NCBI GenBank assembly: GCA_020723345.1
Contig: DYJA01000045.1
Coordinates: 1 to 34,890, forward strand
Direction of reading: 5' to 3'
Length of the DNA stretch: 34,890 nt
Source: Candidatus Aquidulcis sp.
GTDB taxonomy: Bacteria; Chloroflexota; Anaerolineae; UBA4142
Shown here one piece after another: positions 14,388 through 23,107 of this stretch. Position 1 is the first letter of the stretch. Each line of letters opens with the position of its first letter. The notes beneath the pieces were generated by a model. That model was given only the letters and a program-made list of their open reading frames with translations. It was not told the DNA's origin and did not search any database. Both the position numbers and the translations under genes were made by a program.

Positions 14388-14657
14388 TTATGCCGTGGTC
14401 ATGATCAAAACGAGCGAAACGATCAACGCGAGCGCGCCAAAGATACCGATGGCGAAAATCCCGGCAAACACGCGGCGATCCATTTTCAGGTGCATAAAGT
14501 ACAGCGCGATCAACAACGCTTTGAGTCCGCCAAACAAAACGAGAAATGGCAACGCGGGAATCGGAAGATTGACCGCGAGGACTTCGAGTATTGTGAGCGC
14601 GATGAGCGCCGCGCCAACCGCCAAGTAATTTGTATGTTGTTTGTGTGTAGTTTCCAT
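14388..14657 (-). CDS. ctaF: Cytochrome c oxidase subunit IV (prokaryotic, ctaF-type)
   Basis: The 89-residue protein has three membrane helices (VGAALIALTILEVLAVNL, FLVLFGGLKALLIALYFMHL and a C-terminal one). The LKALLIALYFMHLKMDRRVF segment is typical of the small subunit IV of bacterial caa3/aa3 oxidases, which aids assembly and copper-site stability. It lies nine bases after ctaE as the last gene of the operon. The length is normal for the family. Confidence 0.88.
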   Translation of the reverse strand: METTHKQHTNYLAVGAALIALTILEVLAVNLPIPALPFLVLFGGLKALLIALYFMHLKMDRRVFAGIFAIGIFGALALIVSLVLIMTTA

Positions 14658-14666
14658 ATTGACTCC

Positions 14667-15266
14667 TTACATAAATCGGAGTTGCTCCGTCAAATAAACG
14701 ACCATGAAGATCAACACCCAAACGAGATCGACAAAGTGCCAGTACAAACCGGCGAGCTCGACCGGCAGATAATTGGTTGCCGAAAACGCGCCGCGCCATG
14801 CCTTGGCGACGACTGCGAGAATCCAGACAATGCCGACGATCACGTGCAGCGCGTGCAACCCGGTAACCGTAAAGTACACCGAGCCGAAAATGTTCGAACT
14901 GGGCGTCACGCCTTCCTGAATAAGATGCGCGTATTCGTTTCCTTTCAATCCCAAAAACGCCAATCCCAGGAACGCGGTGGCAAGCAGAAATTGCCACATC
15001 CGCGTCCGGCTGCCTTCTTTGATCGCTTGCAACGCCTGCACCATCGTGACGCTGCTGATCAACAAAACGATCGTCATCACGAGCGGCACGAACAGCGTCA
15101 ACACCTCGCGGGGACCGGGACCGCTAACACTGCGACCGCGATAAATCACGAACGTCGTGATGAACGCGGCAAAGAAAATACTTTCGGAAGCGAGAAAGAC
15201 CCAAATCGCCAATTTGCGATGATCGCGTTCCATCTCATATTCATTTGCCGAGATCGGGGTACTCAT
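14667..15266 (-). CDS. ctaE: Cytochrome c oxidase subunit III
   Basis: This 199-residue membrane protein has about five helices, like the short subunit III of caa3-type oxidases. Typical segments are KLAIWVFLASESIFFAAFIT near the N-terminus, GSVYFTVTGLHALHVIVGI in the middle, and LAGLYWHFVDLVWVLIFMVV at the C-terminus. Subunit III stabilises the catalytic core and proton uptake. It starts twelve bases after ctaD. Nothing is missing compared with relatives. Confidence 0.93.
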   Translation of the reverse strand: MSTPISANEYEMERDHRKLAIWVFLASESIFFAAFITTFVIYRGRSVSGPGPREVLTLFVPLVMTIVLLISSVTMVQALQAIKEGSRTRMWQFLLATAFLGLAFLGLKGNEYAHLIQEGVTPSSNIFGSVYFTVTGLHALHVIVGIVWILAVVAKAWRGAFSATNYLPVELAGLYWHFVDLVWVLIFMVVYLTEQLRFM

Positions 15267-15278
15267 GGCGAAACTCCG

Positions 15279-17081
15279 TTAGGCGGGCTGGTTGATCCAC
15301 CCAAACAACGCGGCGACGAAAATCACTAGACCGATGACGAGCGGAATCAATCCATAGATCAACCCGATCATCATAATTGTCAAACCGACGGCGAGGACCA
15401 AGGGCATAATACTTGGCGCGGGCAAATGAATCCCGTGCGCCTCTTTCGCAGTTTCCAGCGGCTTGCCGCCATGCTTGACGTCCCACAACGGGCGGCGGCT
15501 GGCGACGCTTGGAATTTTCGCAAAGTTGTACACCTGCGGCGGGGACGAAGTTGCCCACTCTAGTGTGTCGCCGTCCCAGGGATCATCGCCAGCGAGTTTC
15601 CCATTTTTCAAACTCACCAGGATGTTGTACAGGAAAACGATCATCGCCGCCGCCAGGATGAACGCACCAACCGTCGCGAGTAAATTCAGCGGGTCCCAAC
15701 CGAGATTCGCGGCATAGGTGTAAATGCGGCGCGGCATCCCCTCCAGTCCGAGGATGTGCATCGGAAAGAACGTCAGATTCGTTCCGATAAACTGCAACGC
15801 AAAATGAACGATGCCGAATCGCTCGTTCAACATGCGACCGGTCATCTTGGGAAACCAATAATAGATCGCGGCGAAAATAGCAAGGATACTTCCGCCGAAC
15901 AATACATAGTGCAAATGCCCGACGACAAAATACGTATCCTGAACTTGGAAATCAATCGGCACCGTCGCGAGAAAGATGCCGCCCAAGCCGCCGATGATAA
16001 AAAGCGCGATGAATCCCACCGCAAACAGCAGCGCGGATGTGACGCGGATCGAACCGCCCCACATCGTCGCGATCCAATTGAAAATCTTGATCGCGGTTGG
16101 CACGGCGATGATCATGCTCGCAAGCGCAAAGACCGCGTTGATCACTGGCGCCATTCCGACGGTGAACATGTGATGCGCCCACACCGCAAAGCCGATGAAA
16201 CCAATCGCGACGGACGAGTACGCGACTGCCGCATAGCCGAAAAGCGGCTTGCGCGAAAAGACCGGCAGCACTTCGGAAATGACGCCCATCGCCGGCAGGA
16301 TCAGAATGTACACTTCGGGATGTCCAAAGAACCAGAACAGGTGCTGCCACAACAGCGGATCGCCGCCGCCAGCCGCATCGAAGAAAAATGTTCCGACGCG
16401 CCGGTCGAGAAAGAGCAAAATCAACGCGGCGGAGATGCTCGGCATCGCAAACAAGATCAAGAACGCCGTGACGAGATTCGTCCAAACGAACATCGGCATT
16501 CGATTCAATTTCATGCCGGGCGCGCGCAGCCACAACGTCGTCACGACAAAGTTGAGCGAAGTCAGGATCGACGAAATGCCGAGCAGTTCCAAGCCCCAGA
16601 TCCAAAAGTCGACGCCGGTCGTCGCCGAATATTGCGCGCTCGTGAGCGGCGCGTAGCCAAACCACCCCGCCGCCGGCGCGCCGCCCGAAAGGAAACTTGA
16701 ATTGAGAAACACGCCCCCCAGAATGAAAATCCACAAACCCAGCGCGTTGAGACGCGGATACGCCATATCGCGCGCGCCGATCAACAGCGGCACCATGTAA
16801 TTCGCCAATCCGATCAGTAATGGCATCACGGCGAGAAAAACCATCGTCGTGCCGTGCATCGTGAAAATTTGATTATACAGTTCCGGGTTGAGCACCTTGA
16901 GATTCGCTTCCGCTAATTGAATGCGAATCAACATCGCCTCCAATCCACCGACGAGCAGAAAAAACATCGAAGCGGCGATGTACATCAACCCGATACGTTT
17001 GTGGTCAACGGTCGTCAGCCAAGCCATTGCGCCGGAGTACTCGCGGCGCGCGGCTGACGCCGAGACTGCCTCAGAAGACAT
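15279..17081 (-). CDS. ctaD: Cytochrome c oxidase subunit I (A-type heme-copper oxidase)
   Basis: Catalytic subunit of 600 residues that reduces oxygen to water and pumps protons in the cytoplasmic membrane. Ligands are visible: MHGT (His76, low-spin heme), GHPEVY (His254 and Tyr258, the CuB His-Tyr pair, with Glu256 marking the A1 type), WAHH (His303/304) and VGHLHY (His389/391). About 12-14 helices are present. The C-terminal extension (about 510-600) with two extra helices is common in Chloroflexota and Bacillota enzymes. The ribosome-binding site GGGGGGAG lies at the edge of a short repeat in the 38-base gap after ctaC. It is transcribed as part of the ctaBCDEF operon. Confidence 0.96.
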   Translation of the reverse strand: MSSEAVSASAARREYSGAMAWLTTVDHKRIGLMYIAASMFFLLVGGLEAMLIRIQLAEANLKVLNPELYNQIFTMHGTTMVFLAVMPLLIGLANYMVPLLIGARDMAYPRLNALGLWIFILGGVFLNSSFLSGGAPAAGWFGYAPLTSAQYSATTGVDFWIWGLELLGISSILTSLNFVVTTLWLRAPGMKLNRMPMFVWTNLVTAFLILFAMPSISAALILLFLDRRVGTFFFDAAGGGDPLLWQHLFWFFGHPEVYILILPAMGVISEVLPVFSRKPLFGYAAVAYSSVAIGFIGFAVWAHHMFTVGMAPVINAVFALASMIIAVPTAIKIFNWIATMWGGSIRVTSALLFAVGFIALFIIGGLGGIFLATVPIDFQVQDTYFVVGHLHYVLFGGSILAIFAAIYYWFPKMTGRMLNERFGIVHFALQFIGTNLTFFPMHILGLEGMPRRIYTYAANLGWDPLNLLATVGAFILAAAMIVFLYNILVSLKNGKLAGDDPWDGDTLEWATSSPPQVYNFAKIPSVASRRPLWDVKHGGKPLETAKEAHGIHLPAPSIMPLVLAVGLTIMMIGLIYGLIPLVIGLVIFVAALFGWINQPA

Positions 17082-17082
17082 A

Positions 17083-17123
17083 GCGCTCCCCCCATGCGGG
17101 CAGGCACACGGCGCTGCCCCTAC
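17083..17123. repeat. Short C/G-rich palindromic repeat between ctaC and ctaD
   Basis: Read on the minus strand it starts GTAGGGGCAGCGCCGTGTGC and continues CTGCCCGCATGGGGGGAG, resembling a degenerate member of the GTAGGGGC family seen at 9842 and 31705. It begins at the ctaC stop codon region and its G-run appears to serve as the ctaD ribosome-binding site. Confidence 0.5.
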
Positions 17124-18130
17124 TTGAGTGTCAGAAGGTAAGCCGTCAGCGCGTCAAGCGTTTTATCATCCAGCGGCACTTTGGGCATTTTCGTTCCGGG
17201 TTTTTCCGCCGCCGGATCGCGAATCCACGCGCGTAGATTTTCCGCGTTGAGCGGAAGCATACCGGCGGCAATCGTCTTGCGACTTGCGATGTGCGTTAAA
17301 TCGGGACCGAGAATGCCCCGCGCCGATGTGCCATTGATCGCGTGACATGCTTGGCAGCCCACCGTCGTCATGAGTTGCAAACCTTGCCGGGTTTGATCCG
17401 TCGTGGGCGCGGGCGCGGGAAGTTTTTGCTGCGCCACCCACGCGTTGAACTGATCGACCGGCGCGACATTCATCGTAAATCGCATCTGCGCGTGCGCGGT
17501 GCCGCAAAACTCGGCGCACTGCCCTTGATAGATCCCAACTTTCGTCGGACGCAACCACAGTCGATTCGTGTGTCCTGGGATCATGTCCATCTTGCCGCCC
17601 AATTCGGGCACCCAAAAACTGTGAATGACGTCGTTTGAATTAAGCGTGAATAATATGTCTTGTCCAGCGGGAACGTAAATTTCGTTCGCGGTGACGATGC
17701 CGAGATCGGGATATTCGACGCGCCACCACCACTGATAGCCAGTTACTTTGACATTCATCGCATTCGGTGGGATCGCCGCCAGCGAGATTAGCGTCTGCCA
17801 GGTCAGCCAGAACACAACTACAAGCACAAGCGCCGGGATTGTCGTCCAAATCATTTCGAGTTTCGGGTTGCCGTGAATTTGCGCCGGCATTTCGTCGGCT
17901 TTTTTGCGCCGAAAGCGAATGACCGAAAAAAATAAGAGCGATTCGACAACGACGAACACGACGAGCGCGATCGCAAAGAGAACGAAGAAAAGATCAGAGA
18001 CGAGCGCGGCGTTCGGCGAAGCGGGCGACAACGCCGCGGGAGCCCCGGCACACCCGGAGAGGGTGAGCGCGCCCAGCGCGACAAAGATCAAGCGAATTGT
18101 GTTTGAGAGAATTGGACGAATTGAGATCAT
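17120..18130 (-). CDS. ctaC: Cytochrome c oxidase subunit II with fused cytochrome c (caa3-type)
   Basis: The protein has 336 residues. A lipobox TLSGC gives a predicted lipidated Cys27. Two membrane helices follow (about 42-70 and 92-115), then the CuA cupredoxin domain with GYQWWW, His170 and the CAEFCGTAHAQM set (Cys205, Glu207, Cys209, His213, Met216). Residues about 245-336 are a class I cytochrome c domain with CQACH (259-263) and Met315 in GTKMPKV as the axial ligand. The fused heme domain defines the caa3 type, so electrons can enter without a separate cytochrome c. All copper and heme ligands are present. It lies 21 bases after ctaB. Confidence 0.96.
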   Translation of the reverse strand: MISIRPILSNTIRLIFVALGALTLSGCAGAPAALSPASPNAALVSDLFFVLFAIALVVFVVVESLLFFSVIRFRRKKADEMPAQIHGNPKLEMIWTTIPALVLVVVFWLTWQTLISLAAIPPNAMNVKVTGYQWWWRVEYPDLGIVTANEIYVPAGQDILFTLNSNDVIHSFWVPELGGKMDMIPGHTNRLWLRPTKVGIYQGQCAEFCGTAHAQMRFTMNVAPVDQFNAWVAQQKLPAPAPTTDQTRQGLQLMTTVGCQACHAINGTSARGILGPDLTHIASRKTIAAGMLPLNAENLRAWIRDPAAEKPGTKMPKVPLDDKTLDALTAYLLTLK

Positions 18131-18151
18131 GACGCATCTCCCTAGAATTGC

Positions 18152-19024
18152 TCAAACGAAGAATTGCAAGATACTCGCGTCGACGATCATCGCGCCAAAC
18201 AACAACGCGAGGTACACATTCGAGTACACGTACAGCCGCCGCGCGGTGCGTTTGGAACCATCGCGCATGAGCCGGAACGACAAGTACACAAACCATCCGC
18301 CCAACAACAGCGCGGCGATCAAGTACAACCCGCCGAGATCGCGCATCGAAAAGGGCAGCAGCGTGATCGCCACCATCAACAGAGAATAGAGCGCGATCTG
18401 ACGACGCGTTTCGGTTTCGCCCAGAACGACCGGCATCATCGGCACGTGTACCTTTGCATAGTCTTTGCTGACCATCAACATCAAAGCCCAGGTGTGTGGC
18501 GGCGTCCAGTAAAAGATGATGAGAAACAAAAAGATCGCGAATAGGTTGACCTCGTCCGTTACGGCTGCCCAACCGACCAGCGGCGGGATCGCGCCTGCCA
18601 CGCCGCCGATCACGACGTTTTGCGGCGTGCGGCGTTTGAGCATCACGGTGTACACGATGACGTAGTAAATCAATCCGAGCAGCGCCAACACCGCGCTCAA
18701 GAAATTCACAAACACGATGAACGCGAGCACGCCCAGCGCGCTGCATACCAATCCAAAGATCAACGCGGCGCGCGGCGCGATTTTTCCGGTCGGAATTGGT
18801 CGGCGCGACGTGCGTCCCATCTGCGGATCGATATCGCGATCGATGTACGAGTTGAGCGCGCTCGCACCGCTCGCCGTCAGCGCGCCGCCGAGCAGCGTGA
18901 AGACGAGGATTTGTGGCTCGGGGAATCCACACGCGGCGACTAGCATCGCGGCGAGTGTGGTTGCGAGCAACAGCGCGACGATCCAGGGTTTGACGAGTGT
19001 GAAATAGTTGTGGATCATTTCCAT
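18152..19024 (-). CDS. ctaB: Protoheme IX farnesyltransferase (heme O synthase)
   Basis: This 290-residue membrane prenyltransferase, with about nine helices, adds a farnesyl group to protoheme to make heme O, the precursor of heme A for the oxidase. The UbiA-family aspartate motif NSYIDRDIDPQMGRTSRRP (58-76) binds the Mg-diphosphate, and TPPHTWALMLMVSKDYAKV carries the second conserved site. The start is at 19024 or at the second ATG six bases on, which is better spaced from GGTGGA. It is the first gene of the operon, as in many ctaBCDEF clusters. No ctaA (heme A synthase) is in the window. Confidence 0.94.
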   Translation of the reverse strand: MEMIHNYFTLVKPWIVALLLATTLAAMLVAACGFPEPQILVFTLLGGALTASGASALNSYIDRDIDPQMGRTSRRPIPTGKIAPRAALIFGLVCSALGVLAFIVFVNFLSAVLALLGLIYYVIVYTVMLKRRTPQNVVIGGVAGAIPPLVGWAAVTDEVNLFAIFLFLIIFYWTPPHTWALMLMVSKDYAKVHVPMMPVVLGETETRRQIALYSLLMVAITLLPFSMRDLGGLYLIAALLLGGWFVYLSFRLMRDGSKRTARRLYVYSNVYLALLFGAMIVDASILQFFV

Positions 19025-19038
19025 TCCACCACGCGTCG

Positions 19039-19068
19039 ATTATACGCCAACACCGACCCTGTTTGCAA
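19039..19068 (-). promoter_or_regulatory. Promoter of the ctaBCDEF operon
   Basis: On the minus strand, TTGCAA (19068-19063), an 18-base spacer and a perfect TATAAT (19044-19039) lie about 15 bases before the ctaB start. It directly follows the terminator of the subtilase gene, so the oxidase operon is transcriptionally separate from it. Confidence 0.6.
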
Positions 19069-19082
19069 GAGGGGGCAAAAAA

Positions 19083-19124
19083 GCAAAAAAGAGGAACAAC
19101 CGAATTGGTCATCCCTCTTTTTGC
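19083..19124 (-). terminator. Intrinsic terminator of the subtilase gene
   Basis: On the minus strand, GCAAAAAGAGG pairs with CCTCTTTTTTGC, followed by a further T-rich run (TTTTTTGCC). It begins about 20 bases after the subtilase stop codon. Confidence 0.65.
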
Positions 19125-19143
19125 ATTCCTCAGTTGCGCGAAC

Positions 19144-21900
19144 TTAGGTAACCGAGATGTTCTGCGTACCTTGCAAATCCTGGACCCACGCGACGTACTC
19201 TTGCACCAAGCCCGCCCAATACTTTTGCGATTGTTGGTTCTTCATCCGGATCGCGCCGGTGATCGTCCGCGTTTCGCCGGGCGCGAGCGGAGTACCAAAG
19301 CCCCAACGATACGGATGATCGAGACCGCTCCGGTTGTCGAAATCGATCCCGACGCGGAAATTGCCGCTGACTGCCGCAAACCCGCGCGAAGCGAACGTCT
19401 CGCCTTCTTCGTACACGAATCCCGGATCGGGTCCTTGCGTCGCGAGCGACTGATCGCTATCGTTCCGCACCGTGATGCTGACGTTGAGCAATCCGCCCAC
19501 GTTGAGCGACGTCGGCGAGAAGGTCACCGCGGTGATCGCCGCGCCGGGCGTCACCTTGATCGGCGTCGTGCCGACGCGATCTTGCAGCCACGCGACGTAC
19601 TCGTTCACCAAGCCCGCCCAATAGTTTTGCGATTGCACTTTGCGAAGGCGAATCATGCCGGTAATCGTGCGCGTCTCGCCCGGTCCCAACGGCGAGCCCA
19701 GTCCCCACCGGTACGGATGATCTTGTCCCGTGCGATTGGCAAAATCGATGCCGACGCGAAAGTTTCCGGTCTGAGATGGGAAACCCCGGCTGATAAACGT
19801 ATCGCCTTCTTCGTACACGAATCCGGGCTCGGGTCCTTGCGTTGGCACAGAACCACCGCCGCTATTTCTCACTGTAATACCGACGACCAAGTATTGCCCC
19901 GAAGGCACCGTCAGCGGAGAAAGCGTTACGTTTGTGATTTCCGCCGAGACCGGCGCGACCGTCACACTCGTCGTGCCGACCTTGTCCTGAATCCACGCGA
20001 CGTACTCTTGTACGAGCCCGCCCCAATACTTTTGTGTCTGCACTTTGTTCAGGTGGATACCGCCGGTGATCGTGACCGACTGCCCCGGTCCGAGTGGCGC
20101 GCCAAAACCCCAACGATACGGATGATCCAAGCCGGTGCGATTATCGAAATCGACGCCCACGCGGAAATTGCTCGCGTCGGCGGGAAAACCGCGGCTCGCG
20201 AACGTGTCGCCTTCCTCGTACACGAATCCGGGTTCGGGTCCCTGAGTGGGCATGGTCGACTCACCGTCGTTGCGAACGGTGATGCTCACGTTCAACACTT
20301 GCCCGGCGTTGAGCGAGGTCGGCGTGAATTCGACCGTCTCGATCACCAAACCCGAAGTGACGGAAATCAATTGGCTGCCGGCTTTGTCTGCCAACCACGC
20401 GGTTTGCTCTTGCACCAAACCCGCCCAATAGTTGCGCGATTGAATCGTCGTGAGTCTGATCGATCCGGTGATCGTCGCCGATTGTCCGGGGGCAAGCGGC
20501 GCGCCAAGCCCCCAGCGATACGGATGATCGATCCCCTTGGTGCCGTCGAAATCTACGCCAACGCGGAACGCGCCTTTCACGTCGGGGAAACCGCGCGTCG
20601 CATACGTGTCCCCTTCTTCGTATGCGAATCCTGGCTCGGGTCCCTGCGTCGACAGGGTTGCCGTACCGCCGTTCTTTACGGTGATGCTCACGTTCAACGT
20701 CTTGCCGACGGCAAGCGTGGTTGGCGAAAAAGTCACATTGGAAATCGAGGACAATTTGAATGCCGCCAAAACATCGCCGCGACCTTTGCCTTGCGTATTC
20801 GCGTCTAGTCCCAAATTCTTCGCCGAATTCATCAACGCGTCTTTGACTTGCTGCGGCGAGTATGTCGGATTGGCTTCGAGGAGCAACGCACACGCGCCGG
20901 CGGCATGTGGCGTCGCCATCGAAGTACCGGACAATATCGAATAGCCCGGCTCGGAGGCAGGCGTACCGATGCGCGCTTCGCGCGCGCGCGCCGCGGTAAT
21001 GTGTACGCCGGGGAAACAAATGTCGGGCTTGACCCGCCCATCCAGCGTCGGACCGCGCGATGAAAAGTTGGCAATGTCGTCGAATTTGTCCGTCGCGCCG
21101 ATCGTCATGACCAAGCGCGCGCATGCGGGCGATCCCAGCGTGCCGGGACCGGGTCCTGAATTACCGGCTGCCACACAAACGCAGACGCCGGCTTGCACGG
21201 CAGCATCGCAAAACACGGCGATCGCGTCGGTCCCGTCACAATTGCTCGAAGTGCCCAACGACAGGTTGATCACCTGGACGCCTTGCTGAACTGCCCAATC
21301 GATCCCGCCCATCACCGCGCTAAACGAACCGGAACCATCGCCGCCCAAAACTTTGGCGATGTAAAACACACACTCGGGGGCGACGCCTTTGTATTTGCCA
21401 TTGCCTCCCGCGCCAGAGCCGCCGATGGTACTCGCGACGTGTGTGCCATGTCCGTTGGTGTCTTCCAAGCCCTCGCCCGAAAAATCTACGCGCGCGATAA
21501 TCCGCCCCGCAAAATCAGGGTGAGTTGCGTCAATGCCGGTATCCACGACGCCAACCTTGATGCCTTTACCAGTCGAACCGAGTTGCCAAACCTGCGGCGC
21601 GTTGATCAGCGGCACCGACCCGTCCAGCATCGTCGTGACTCTTCCGTCCAGCCAGATGATTTCGACGTCGTCGCGATTGCTCAGCGCCTCGATGCCCGCC
21701 GTGGTCGCGCTCAACGCGCTCGCCGGGATGAGTGAGTACGTGCGATGCGTTGCGACCACGCCCGGAATCGGCGCGGCAGCGCGCGGCGTGTTCGCGCGGA
21801 ATTTGACAATGACGCGCAGCGGCGCTTGCGTCGCCGCCACCGTGTGCAAATTGAGCGCGTCGAACAACTGGGGGTGAATCTTGGACATGTTTGTTGTCAT
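19144..21900 (-). CDS. S8 subtilisin-like serine peptidase with four Ig-like repeats
   Basis: The protein has 918 residues. Residues about 25-90 look like an I9-type propeptide (LRVIVKFRAN...VEIIWLDGRV). The peptidase domain has the full triad: Asp120 (VVDTGID), His151 (NGHGTHVAS) and Ser327 (GTSMATPHAAG), with the oxyanion Asn247 in AAGNSG. From about 387 to the end there are four repeats of about 130 residues of the same Ig-like type as in the giant fusion protein at 9963-14324 (SPTTL, TQGPEPGF, DHPYRWG, NYWAG). The start has a strong AAAGGAGG site. No signal peptide is visible, although the family is normally secreted. The gene has its own terminator. It probably degrades extracellular protein; the export route is unclear. 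Confidence 0.92.
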   Translation of the reverse strand: MTTNMSKIHPQLFDALNLHTVAATQAPLRVIVKFRANTPRAAAPIPGVVATHRTYSLIPASALSATTAGIEALSNRDDVEIIWLDGRVTTMLDGSVPLINAPQVWQLGSTGKGIKVGVVDTGIDATHPDFAGRIIARVDFSGEGLEDTNGHGTHVASTIGGSGAGGNGKYKGVAPECVFYIAKVLGGDGSGSFSAVMGGIDWAVQQGVQVINLSLGTSSNCDGTDAIAVFCDAAVQAGVCVCVAAGNSGPGPGTLGSPACARLVMTIGATDKFDDIANFSSRGPTLDGRVKPDICFPGVHITAARAREARIGTPASEPGYSILSGTSMATPHAAGACALLLEANPTYSPQQVKDALMNSAKNLGLDANTQGKGRGDVLAAFKLSSISNVTFSPTTLAVGKTLNVSITVKNGGTATLSTQGPEPGFAYEEGDTYATRGFPDVKGAFRVGVDFDGTKGIDHPYRWGLGAPLAPGQSATITGSIRLTTIQSRNYWAGLVQEQTAWLADKAGSQLISVTSGLVIETVEFTPTSLNAGQVLNVSITVRNDGESTMPTQGPEPGFVYEEGDTFASRGFPADASNFRVGVDFDNRTGLDHPYRWGFGAPLGPGQSVTITGGIHLNKVQTQKYWGGLVQEYVAWIQDKVGTTSVTVAPVSAEITNVTLSPLTVPSGQYLVVGITVRNSGGGSVPTQGPEPGFVYEEGDTFISRGFPSQTGNFRVGIDFANRTGQDHPYRWGLGSPLGPGETRTITGMIRLRKVQSQNYWAGLVNEYVAWLQDRVGTTPIKVTPGAAITAVTFSPTSLNVGGLLNVSITVRNDSDQSLATQGPDPGFVYEEGETFASRGFAAVSGNFRVGIDFDNRSGLDHPYRWGFGTPLAPGETRTITGAIRMKNQQSQKYWAGLVQEYVAWVQDLQGTQNISVT

Positions 21901-21987
21901 GGATCCTCCTTTGGTTATAGTCTGAAGATGAGCGAATCGTTCGTCGCGAGCCAGGGCAGCGTTCCGCTCTCCGCTAAACCTGGGTTG

Positions 21988-21996
21988 ATTTTACCA
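21988..21996 (-). promoter_or_regulatory. Extended -10 promoter candidate for the subtilase gene
   Basis: On the minus strand, TGGTAAAAT lies 88 bases before the start codon. No clear -35 hexamer is seen, so this rests on the extended -10 alone. Confidence 0.35.
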
Positions 21997-22024
21997 CAAT
22001 TGCGCCCAGAATACTAGTCCCGTG

Positions 22025-22936
22025 TCACCGATTCTCCAGCCAAGTCTGCAAGACCTTGCCGACGCGTTCCAGACTGTCGCCGGAAACCTTGTCGGCGGTG
22101 TCTTGCGTTGTGTGCCAGTACGGATAATCGAAATCGATAATGTCGATCGCGCGGATGCCGCGCTGCAAGAACGGCGTGTGATCGTCCGACATCGACCATT
22201 TGGGTTGCGCGATAAACTGCTTGCCGAAACCAAGCCGCGCCGCGATTTCCCATAATTGCTGCTGCAGTTGCGGATCAGAATTTCGCTCGTAATAAATATT
22301 TTGATCCGCGTCGCCGATCATATCGACGACGACGACGAACTCCGGCTTGACCGGCAACTTGGCGGCAAAATATTCCGCGCCGACCGACCAATGCCAGGGC
22401 GCGTTGTCGCAGGGCGGCGGCGCGACGACGCAGCCACTCAAATCGCCGTTGTCCTCCGCGTCGAAAAAGGCGAGCCACACCTCGTTCTTCAATTTCGAAA
22501 CGTCGAGCGTGCGCGCGAGTTCGAGCAAGACTGCGACGCCGCTCGCGCCGTCGTTCGCGCCGGGGACCGGCGCGGTGGGATTCGCCTTGTCCTGATCGGC
22601 GCGTGGACGCGTATCGTAATGCGCGCCGAGAATGATAACTGGTCCCCTGCCCTCGCCGTTCTTGCCAACGACATTTCGCACCGGCACATTGCGAAAAGTA
22701 AATTCCTGTGTTTCAGTTTTCCACTGCGCGTCTTTCAATTGCGCGAGAATATAATCGCCGGTCGCGCGCCCCGCCGCGCTGCCCGCCGGGCGCGCACCCA
22801 GGTTCATCTGCGCTATCAAGTACGTTTGGTACGCGTGCGCACCGTCAAAAGTTTTGGGCGCACTCGACGCGCATGCAACACCGGCGAGCAGCAAACAAAA
22901 AACGCAAACGAAAAATGAGACGCGGAGGATTCGCAT
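22025..22936 (-). CDS. Exported M28 zinc peptidase, glutaminyl-peptide cyclotransferase-like
   Basis: The protein has 303 residues. The N-terminus VSFFVCVFCLLLAGVACA is a signal sequence ending in a possible but poor lipobox. The M28 zinc ligands appear in order: GAHYDTR (His), PGANDGASG (Asp), FFDAEDNGD (Glu), VDMIGD (Asp) and YWHTTQD (His). The segments WSVGAEYFAA and SDDHTPFLQRGIRAIDIID resemble bacterial and animal glutaminyl cyclases, which convert N-terminal Gln to pyroglutamate, more than classic aminopeptidases. Either activity is possible. It lies on the same strand upstream of the subtilase and could act with it on extracellular peptides. The ribosome-binding site AAAGGGAAG is a little distant. 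Confidence 0.82.
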   Translation of the reverse strand: MRILRVSFFVCVFCLLLAGVACASSAPKTFDGAHAYQTYLIAQMNLGARPAGSAAGRATGDYILAQLKDAQWKTETQEFTFRNVPVRNVVGKNGEGRGPVIILGAHYDTRPRADQDKANPTAPVPGANDGASGVAVLLELARTLDVSKLKNEVWLAFFDAEDNGDLSGCVVAPPPCDNAPWHWSVGAEYFAAKLPVKPEFVVVVDMIGDADQNIYYERNSDPQLQQQLWEIAARLGFGKQFIAQPKWSMSDDHTPFLQRGIRAIDIIDFDYPYWHTTQDTADKVSGDSLERVGKVLQTWLENR

Positions 22937-23059
22937 AGTGTTTTCTTCCCTTTGAAATTTTGAGCAAAACGTTTGTTGTATTCACTCGCCTACACGAATA
23001 CAACGAAACTATATCACCACTTGGAACGTTTCGCAAATCCAAGTCGCACGATTTCGCTT

Positions 23060-23087
23060 TTGCATTTTCCACTTTCTCGACTATAAT
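23060..23087 (+). promoter_or_regulatory. Candidate promoter for the polysaccharide cluster
   Basis: TTGCAT (23060-23065), a 16-base spacer and a perfect TATAAT (23082-23087). It would give a leader of about 185 bases containing the palindromic element at 23108-23259. Confidence 0.4.
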
Positions 23088-23107
23088 CATCTCAGCCCTA
23101 TTCAATC

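Noticed and set aside
19063-20808. Plus-strand open frame of 581 codons opposite the subtilase
   Set aside because: Antisense shadow of the repeated Ig-like region, with the same Arg-rich character and no domain.
21901-21925. TATAAC next to the subtilase ribosome-binding site as a -10 box
   Set aside because: It overlaps the ribosome-binding site and would start transcription at or after the ATG; an extended -10 further up fits better.
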